A DNA stretch of 36,750 nt. It comes from an uncultured Eubacteriales bacterium (GTDB taxonomy: Bacteria; Bacillota; Clostridia; Oscillospirales; Acutalibacteraceae). The translations under genes and the position numbers were made by a program. Location of the stretch: contig OMWP01000017.1 in assembly GCA_900314795.1 (NCBI GenBank), positions 1-36,750 on the forward strand, given 5' to 3'. Positions 30,920 through 36,750 of this stretch are shown here, in pieces (position 1 is the stretch's first letter; every line of letters starts with the position of its first letter). The notes under the pieces are model-generated. The model did no database searches, was not told the origin of the DNA, and was given only the letters and a program-made list of their open reading frames with translations.

Positions 30920-33130
30920 TTATTTGATCCTCTTACCGATCTCATACGGAGTGTCGATATTGGCTAAATACCGCTGGATATAGGTGACGTCCATCACGTC
31001 AAGGGACAGATCGCCGTTCACGTTGCCGCGGCTGAGCGTCGCATCATCACAGGGAGTGTCAATGTACACGATCCTGCGCATGAGCATCGCGGAATCCGCG
31101 GATTCGACCGTGCCGTTGCCGTCGGCGTCGCCGAGGATGATCACGGGTGCTGATGGCTTGGCGGTCAGGTGCGATACCCCTCCGTCGCCCTCAACCGTGA
31201 TGACATATTTCTTCGTGATATTATTGTCGGACTTGACGGTGATCGTCGCCTGACCCTCGCCTACAGCATAGACCATGCCGCCCTGATCGACCGTCACGAC
31301 CTCCTCATCACTGCTTGAATAGGTGAAGGTGGCGATGGCGTTGGTGGGGCGTACATCGGGCGCGATATGGAACATGGAGCCGACGCCCATCTTTGCTCCC
31401 ACCTTATCGGTGGTATCCCACGGCAGGTAGAAGGTGGTCAATGCCGAGGATGAGGAATAATGCGACTGAGCGGTATTTTTACCGAAAGAATTACTATCGT
31501 CACAGCTGACGGTCGTATTACTCTTGACGGTGGTCGCCGTCGTGGTGGAGGTGAGCCAGATACCCGCGTCCGAACAGTTGCGGATGCGATTCCAGCGCAG
31601 ATAATTGATCTTTGACCCATTCGCAAACAAGCCGATATTTTTGGTGCCCATGATATCGTTGTCCTCGATCTTGTCGATGCTCATGTCGTAGACGCCGATG
31701 CCGTACTTGCCGCAGTTCGAGATACGGTTGAAGCGCACCTTCGTCACACTGCCGCCTTTGGTACCGTCGAGCTGGATGCCGTTGACCTCAGCGCCCATGA
31801 TGGTATTGTAGCTGACGGTGGAGGCGCTCGCGTTACCGCGTACCACTACGCCGTAGTAATTATCCTTGTGGACGGTGTTCTTGGAGCAGACGATCTCGTT
31901 GCTGGCGACGGACGCGTTGCGCACATCCTCCAGACGAATACCGTTGCCGCGAACGTCAATGAAGTTCGCGTGGATATTCGCGCCGTCGATATAGTAATCG
32001 CCCGCGGGCAGACCGCCGCTTTCATCCCCGCTGTCTACGGGAGATCTTGCGGTGAGCTTTTCGCCGAGCACCGCGATACCCTGACTGGAATAGGAAGCGT
32101 ATTTGTCATCGCTCGTACCGATATCGATCAGGATATTATAGTTGATCGTGATATTGGCTTTGCCGGGCGCTTGATAGGCGTCGGTCACATGACTCTGTGT
32201 GCCGCCCTTTTGCGCTAATTTGCTCGATAGATAGGTACAGCCGCCGGGCTCCGAATAGAGCGTGATACCACGCGGCGCGTTGTTGATGGCGTTCTTCGTG
32301 ATAGTCACATTCGTCCAGTTGAGCCCTTGGATCGCGATACTGCTCATGTCGTTGAAGACATTACCGCGGATGGTGATATTGTTATGCGGACGGTTATGCA
32401 CCGCTGTATGCGAGCCGATCGCGCGGGGCATATCCGCAAACATACAGTCCTCGATCAGCACATTGCTGACAGGCAGATCCTCGCACCGACCGTTGGTGAT
32501 ATGGAACGGATGGAGCACATCGAGCTGGATCGCCTCATAGCCGTAGTTGCCGGGGGTGAGGCGCTGATCTTGGAAGATACAGCCGCGGATGGTCAAGCCG
32601 TCCACACCCGCGAACTCGGTCATGTGACCCTCCTTCTCGTTGAGAACGGTCACGTCGTCCATCGTGAAGTTCTTGGTATGAAACGCTTTGATGATGGTAT
32701 TCTCGCCGAAGTTGCCGTCAAAGGTGCCGCCGAACACGCGCACATTCTCATACGCATAACCGGTCACACCGGTATTGACGCCGTCCTCGTCACCGACGCG
32801 CAGCATGTTGCCTGCGCCTGCACCGGAGCGTTTGAGCGTCACACCGCGCAGGTCGAGCGTCGTGTTGCTGTAGACGCGCAGCACATAGCTCAGGTCATAC
32901 TCGCCCTCGGGGACAGTGACCGTATAGGGCAGCTCCGCCGTAGCAGTCTGCGCCGCCTCATCCAGCGCGGACTGTACCGCTCCCCGAAAGCCAAAGGTAT
33001 CAATATCTTCCGCGGTAACGGAGAGAATGACCTCTTCCTCTGCGACAGCGCCCGCGGAAAAAACGGTCATCCCGACCAACAGCGCCGGGATCATCACAGC
33101 TATCAAACAACGCTTGATAAATGACTTCAT
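30920..33130 (-). CDS. Secreted right-handed beta-helix protein with Big2 and dockerin type I domains
   Basis: The 736-residue protein has a signal peptide (MKSFIKRCLIAVMIPALLVG, cleavage near SAGA). A pectate-lyase-like parallel beta-helix occupies about 30-590, with many N-rich coils such as NVLIEDCMFADMPRAIGSH and NNITIRGNVFNDMSSIA. A Big2 Ig-like domain lies at about 590-665. Two calcium-loop dockerin segments end the protein (GDADGNGTVESADSAMLMRR and GNVNGDLSLDVMDVTYIQRY). Beta-helix folds of this type act on or bind polysaccharides such as pectin. The dockerin predicts docking onto a cohesin, as in Ruminococcus cellulosomes. No cohesin is in this window. GAGGTG precedes the ATG at 33128-33130; the longer frame to 33244 runs past the promoter. 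Confidence 0.9.
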   Translation of the reverse strand: MKSFIKRCLIAVMIPALLVGMTVFSAGAVAEEEVILSVTAEDIDTFGFRGAVQSALDEAAQTATAELPYTVTVPEGEYDLSYVLRVYSNTTLDLRGVTLKRSGAGAGNMLRVGDEDGVNTGVTGYAYENVRVFGGTFDGNFGENTIIKAFHTKNFTMDDVTVLNEKEGHMTEFAGVDGLTIRGCIFQDQRLTPGNYGYEAIQLDVLHPFHITNGRCEDLPVSNVLIEDCMFADMPRAIGSHTAVHNRPHNNITIRGNVFNDMSSIAIQGLNWTNVTITKNAINNAPRGITLYSEPGGCTYLSSKLAQKGGTQSHVTDAYQAPGKANITINYNILIDIGTSDDKYASYSSQGIAVLGEKLTARSPVDSGDESGGLPAGDYYIDGANIHANFIDVRGNGIRLEDVRNASVASNEIVCSKNTVHKDNYYGVVVRGNASASTVSYNTIMGAEVNGIQLDGTKGGSVTKVRFNRISNCGKYGIGVYDMSIDKIEDNDIMGTKNIGLFANGSKINYLRWNRIRNCSDAGIWLTSTTTATTVKSNTTVSCDDSNSFGKNTAQSHYSSSSALTTFYLPWDTTDKVGAKMGVGSMFHIAPDVRPTNAIATFTYSSSDEEVVTVDQGGMVYAVGEGQATITVKSDNNITKKYVITVEGDGGVSHLTAKPSAPVIILGDADGNGTVESADSAMLMRRIVYIDTPCDDATLSRGNVNGDLSLDVMDVTYIQRYLANIDTPYEIGKRIK

Positions 33131-33151
33131 CGAATCACCTCTTTCATTCTT

Positions 33152-33180
33152 ATTGTAAAGCATGTATAGAGAAAAATCAA
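33152..33180 (-). promoter_or_regulatory. Sigma-A promoter for the dockerin beta-helix gene
   Basis: On the minus strand TTGATT (33175-33180), a 17-bp spacer and TACAAT (33152-33157) end 22 bp before the ATG, leaving room for the GAGGTG site. Confidence 0.72.
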
Positions 33181-33353
33181 TAGATGCTCGCTGATAAAGC
33201 CCTCCGTTTTGAGCGGTGAAAAAGATTTTTACAGATATTGTCAATTTTGATTGTATTAGCGGGATTTATGTGGTAAACTGGTAGTGTATGAAATCATACC
33301 CGCACCATCTCCTTCGGATGACTGCGGGAACAAAAACGAGGAAGTGTAGAACA

Positions 33354-36300
33354 ATGAAAGTATGGAAAAAGGGCGTGTCCCTGCTGTTGTCGATCCTCAT
33401 GGTGTTGACACTGATGACGGTCGGTATCGTACCCGCTACGCTGAGCGCGAGCGCGGCGAGCTGGAACGGCTATAACAACGGCGGCGGCACACTCTACGGC
33501 TCCCAATCCTTTTTAGAGGCATTCGGCATCGACTATGACGAATACATGCACTGGATGGACACCCATGACGCGGACAGCGCCAACCCCAACTACTACTTAG
33601 GCACACCCTATGCGCACAACGATCACCGCAACCCGCAGGGCGACTGCTCAGGCGCACGCGGCGCATATGACACCCCCGGTGTGGCGGCGATGAACTGCAC
33701 GGGCTTTGTGTGGCATGTCCTGTACAAATCCGCGGTCGCGTCCGGCGCTCCGAGCTACAAGATCAACCGACTCAGCGTCATGGCGGGCGTACCGCAATCC
33801 TGGACTTACTACGACGTCAACCGCATCTGGTTCGACTCCGTCGACGACGCCTATGCCTCCGGCGTGCTGGAGAAGGGCGATCTGATGTGGCTGTACGGCA
33901 CCGGCGACAACCACAACGCGATCTTCTACGGCGACAGCCCCAAGGACTGGATCTACTGGGACAGCGCCGGTGAACGCAACCGCTACTGTGAAGTTCACGC
34001 GATCGGCGAGAGCCGCGGTCTGTGGGTCGCCAAGGTCACCCAGCCCAACAGGATCGAGCTGCAGATCGACACACCCTCCGGCGGCAAGGGTACCAAATTC
34101 GGCACTAAATATATGGTGTTCAGCAGCAAAGAAAAGGCACAGAACGCGCTCGATCATCCCGACAGCGATTATTACTGGGATCAGCGCGAGGGCACCATCG
34201 TGCTCGACAGCAACGGTCACGGATGCTTCCGCAAGCAGAGCGCACCCTCCGCGTCCGAGCTGTGGTCGGGCAACACGCCGCGTACCAATCACAGCTACTT
34301 TAAATCGGACGCAAAAAGAGTGAACTCCCAAAACACCTACTACGCGGTACAGTGGAGCCACGGCTCGGGTATCTCCGAGGATACCACGATCCACACCTTT
34401 ACCGACTCCGGTAAGCGCACGCCCTCCGGCTATCGCATCTATCGCTTCTATGCACCGATCCATGTCGACACGCCCCAATTTGACAGTATCGACAGCACCA
34501 GCGACGGTGTACTGATGAAATGGAGCGCCGTCAAGGACGCGTACAAATACCGCATCTACTATAAGAACAGAAATAACGAATGGACCCGTATGGCAGAGAC
34601 CGCCTCGACCTCTTACCTCGATAAGGACGTCAAAAACGGTTCCTCCTACACCTACACCATCCGCTGTGTCGACCGCTACGGCAACCTGATCAGCGACTAT
34701 GACACAAACGGTACAAAGCATACTTACCGTATCTTAGACACCCCTGAGTTCACCCGTCTTGAGAGCACCCCGGAGGGCGTCAAGCTCACATGGAACGCTG
34801 TCAAGAATACCCTCTCTGACGCCGACACCCGATACCGCGTCTACTACAAGAGCGCCAAATACGGATGGAAGATGATGACGGAGACCACCGACACTACCTT
34901 TACGGATACCGATATCACCAACAACGGCACCTATACCTATACGATCCGATGTGTTGACGAAAATGGTAATTTTGTCAGCAAATACAACACCACGGGTTGG
35001 AAGTATACCTATTCGGGTGTAAACACACCGCAGATCACCCAAACGGTCAGCGAGCCCGAGGGCATCCGCCTGCATTGGGATACGTCCGATAACGTCCACG
35101 CTTACCGCATCTATCGCCGATCGAGCGACGGCTGGCTGCGGATCGCCGAAACAAGCGCTGACGAATACCTTGATATGGATCTCACTCCCGGCGAAACCAC
35201 CACCTACACCATTCGCTGCGTCAACAGCAAGGGCAAATTTGTCAGCGACTTTAATACAAACGGCTGGCGCGTCAAGTACAAGGGCATCGATACACCGCAG
35301 ATCACCGAAATCACCGCACAGTATGACGGCGTCAGCATGACATGGGACGCAGTCGAGAACGCGGTCAAATACCGCGTCTACCGCAAGACCCCCGGCAAGG
35401 GCTGGACACGGATCGCGGAGCTTTCCGACACCGCTTACTTTGACGGCGACATCGAAGAGAACACCGACTATCTCTACACCATTCGCTGTGTCAACGATAA
35501 GGGCGGCTTTATGAGCGGCTTTAACAAAGACGGCTGGAAGGTTCACTATCAGGGCGTCGATAATCCGCAGATCACCGAAATCACCGCACAGTATGACGGC
35601 GTCAGCATGACATGGGACGCGGTCGAGAACGCGGTCAGCTACCGTGTCTACCGTAAGCTCCCCGGCGGCAGCTGGACGAGGATCGCTCAGCTCTCCGACA
35701 CCTCCTACTTTGACGGCAATATCACACAAAACACCGACTATCTCTACACCGTGCGCTGTGTCAACGAGCAAGGCGGCTTCATGAGCGGCTACAACAAGGA
35801 TGGTTGGAAGATCAGCTACAAGGGCGTTGACACCCCGCAGATCGCCGAGATCGGCAGCAACGCCGACGGCATCCGCTTCACATGGGAGCCTGTCGAGGGC
35901 GCGGTCAACTATCGCGTCTACCGCAAGACTCCCGGCAAGGGCTGGACGAGGATCGCGGAACAGACCGACACCGAGTATCTTGACATCGACTGTCAGCTGA
36001 ACACGGCATACATCTATACCGTTCGCTGCGTCAACGAGCAGGGCGGCTTTATGAGCGACTACAACAAAGACGGATGGAAGGCGACCTACAACGGCGTTGT
36101 GAACCCCGCATTCACCGAGGTCAAGAACGAGCCCGAGGGCATTCGCCTGACATGGAACGCCATTGACGGCGTGACCGCCTACCGCGTCTATGCCCGCGGC
36201 GCCAACGGCTGGGATCGCCTGATCGAAACGAAGGACACTACGTTCTTTGACGACAAGATCCCCTTCGGCACAACCCGCCGCTACACCATCCGCGCGATCA

Positions 36301-36668
36301 ACAATCACGGCGGCTTTGCGAGCGATTTCAACGAGCAGGGCTGGACGATCACCTACACCGGCGTTGACACCCCGCAGATCACCTCGCTCGAGAGCACCGC
36401 AGACGGTGTAAGGATCACATGGGATCCCGTAGAAGGCGCTGTGCAATATCGCGTATTCTACAAGGGCGCTGACGGCTGGGAACGCCTCGCTGTCACCGAC
36501 GGCACCGAGTTTGTCGATATCTCCGCACAGGCAGGCAGCACCTACATCTACACGGTGCGCTGCTTGGGCAGCAAGGACAACTACATCAGCGACTACGATC
36601 ACACCGGCGGCAAGATCGAGTATCAGCCGCCGGTCGAGCCCGAGCCGACTGATACTAAGTATCATTAA
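33354..36668 (+). CDS. Secreted NlpC/P60-like protein with eight Fn3-like repeats
   Basis: The 1104-residue protein starts with a signal peptide (MKVWKKGVSLLLSILMVLTL, cleavage after ASA). The N-terminal domain has MNCTGFVWHVLY with Cys115 and GDNHNAIFYG with His187, the order of Cys and His in NlpC/P60 cysteine peptidases that cut wall peptides. From about residue 370 eight repeats of about 90 residues run to the end (TPQIT..S...GVR.TWD.VE.AV.YRVYRK...GWTRIAE.. YLYT.RCVN..G.F.S.FN..GW). Repeats 4 and 5 are nearly identical in DNA (from 35298 and 35568, 270 bp apart), showing recent internal duplication. The repeats match those in the gene at 8179-10503. GAGGAAG lies upstream of the ATG at 33354; the frame from 33288 is not preferred. 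The remaining 36669-36750 shows nothing recognisable. Confidence 0.85.
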   Translation: MKVWKKGVSLLLSILMVLTLMTVGIVPATLSASAASWNGYNNGGGTLYGSQSFLEAFGIDYDEYMHWMDTHDADSANPNYYLGTPYAHNDHRNPQGDCSGARGAYDTPGVAAMNCTGFVWHVLYKSAVASGAPSYKINRLSVMAGVPQSWTYYDVNRIWFDSVDDAYASGVLEKGDLMWLYGTGDNHNAIFYGDSPKDWIYWDSAGERNRYCEVHAIGESRGLWVAKVTQPNRIELQIDTPSGGKGTKFGTKYMVFSSKEKAQNALDHPDSDYYWDQREGTIVLDSNGHGCFRKQSAPSASELWSGNTPRTNHSYFKSDAKRVNSQNTYYAVQWSHGSGISEDTTIHTFTDSGKRTPSGYRIYRFYAPIHVDTPQFDSIDSTSDGVLMKWSAVKDAYKYRIYYKNRNNEWTRMAETASTSYLDKDVKNGSSYTYTIRCVDRYGNLISDYDTNGTKHTYRILDTPEFTRLESTPEGVKLTWNAVKNTLSDADTRYRVYYKSAKYGWKMMTETTDTTFTDTDITNNGTYTYTIRCVDENGNFVSKYNTTGWKYTYSGVNTPQITQTVSEPEGIRLHWDTSDNVHAYRIYRRSSDGWLRIAETSADEYLDMDLTPGETTTYTIRCVNSKGKFVSDFNTNGWRVKYKGIDTPQITEITAQYDGVSMTWDAVENAVKYRVYRKTPGKGWTRIAELSDTAYFDGDIEENTDYLYTIRCVNDKGGFMSGFNKDGWKVHYQGVDNPQITEITAQYDGVSMTWDAVENAVSYRVYRKLPGGSWTRIAQLSDTSYFDGNITQNTDYLYTVRCVNEQGGFMSGYNKDGWKISYKGVDTPQIAEIGSNADGIRFTWEPVEGAVNYRVYRKTPGKGWTRIAEQTDTEYLDIDCQLNTAYIYTVRCVNEQGGFMSDYNKDGWKATYNGVVNPAFTEVKNEPEGIRLTWNAIDGVTAYRVYARGANGWDRLIETKDTTFFDDKIPFGTTRRYTIRAINNHGGFASDFNEQGWTITYTGVDTPQITSLESTADGVRITWDPVEGAVQYRVFYKGADGWERLAVTDGTEFVDISAQAGSTYIYTVRCLGSKDNYISDYDHTGGKIEYQPPVEPEPTDTKYH

Positions 36669-36750
36669 AACACTTTAACATTTATTGCGTTAAATTCCGC
36701 ATAGCGGTGTTGTCGTCGTCGCACGCCGTACTCGATAGGCATATCCAGTT

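Noticed and set aside
34734-36665. Long open frame on the minus strand (643 codons)
   Set aside because: It is exactly antisense to the Fn3-repeat coding sequence, has no ribosome binding site, and its apparent repeats mirror those of the real gene. The same reasoning removes the antisense frames at 8755-10161, 16079-17458, 4222-5274 and 33648-34721.

Overview
The window looks like a chromosomal segment of an anaerobic, endospore-lineage Firmicute of the Clostridia, most like Ruminococcus/Oscillospiraceae. The evidence is moderate-to-high GC coding DNA, a spoIIID gene behind a sigma-E-like promoter, a DUF951 gene, a dockerin-bearing surface protein, Fn3-array secreted proteins, consensus sigma-A promoters with 17-bp spacers, and strong AGGAGG-type ribosome binding sites. 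I did no database search, so the taxonomic placement is inference.

Layout. 1-280: a possible 3' gene end and a nested inverted-repeat structure. 281-5780 (minus): DUF951, prfA, a TsaC-CoaE fusion, a lytic transglycosylase and an M18 aminopeptidase. The three wide gaps between these genes are each filled by a small structured repeat. 5829-8134 (plus): a membrane-anchored sulfatase-fold protein with an eroded active site. 8179-10581 (minus): a secreted Fn3-repeat protein. 10873-14073 (minus): glmM, a left-handed beta-helix transferase and nagB, preceded by a glmS-type self-cleaving ribozyme. 14357-17512 (minus): galE and a CapD/PglF-type nucleotide-sugar dehydratase. 17571-19568 (plus): spoIIID and a DegT-family sugar aminotransferase. 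19715-23925 (plus): response regulator, histidine kinase and HtrA protease. 23924-24923 (minus): a sirtuin and a lone 5S rRNA gene with its own promoter. 24982-26175 (plus): an orphan metal/cobalamin-type binding lipoprotein. 26289-28777: a divergent pair, L,D-transpeptidase (minus) and an RNA m5U methyltransferase (plus), whose promoters place transcription starts at or next to the ATGs. 28781-30552: two membrane proteins. 30596-30806: 77-bp tandem repeats. 30920-33180 (minus): a beta-helix protein with Big2 and dockerin domains. 33354-36668 (plus): an NlpC/P60-like protein with eight Fn3-like repeats.

The most interesting system is the amino-sugar operon. A glmS ribozyme, an off-switch triggered by glucosamine-6-phosphate, precedes nagB rather than glmS. 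The co-transcribed genes are glmM and a GlmU-like hexapeptide-repeat protein. The simplest reading is that NagB runs in the biosynthetic direction (fructose-6-P plus ammonia to GlcN-6-P) and stands in for GlmS. The downstream UDP-GlcNAc users lie next door (GalE, CapD-like dehydratase, DegT aminotransferase).

The second notable system is a family of five small intergenic elements. Each is bounded by inverted arrays of a 7-bp repeat. The heptamer differs in every copy, but the period and architecture are constant, and every copy abuts or runs into the stop codon of a neighbouring gene.
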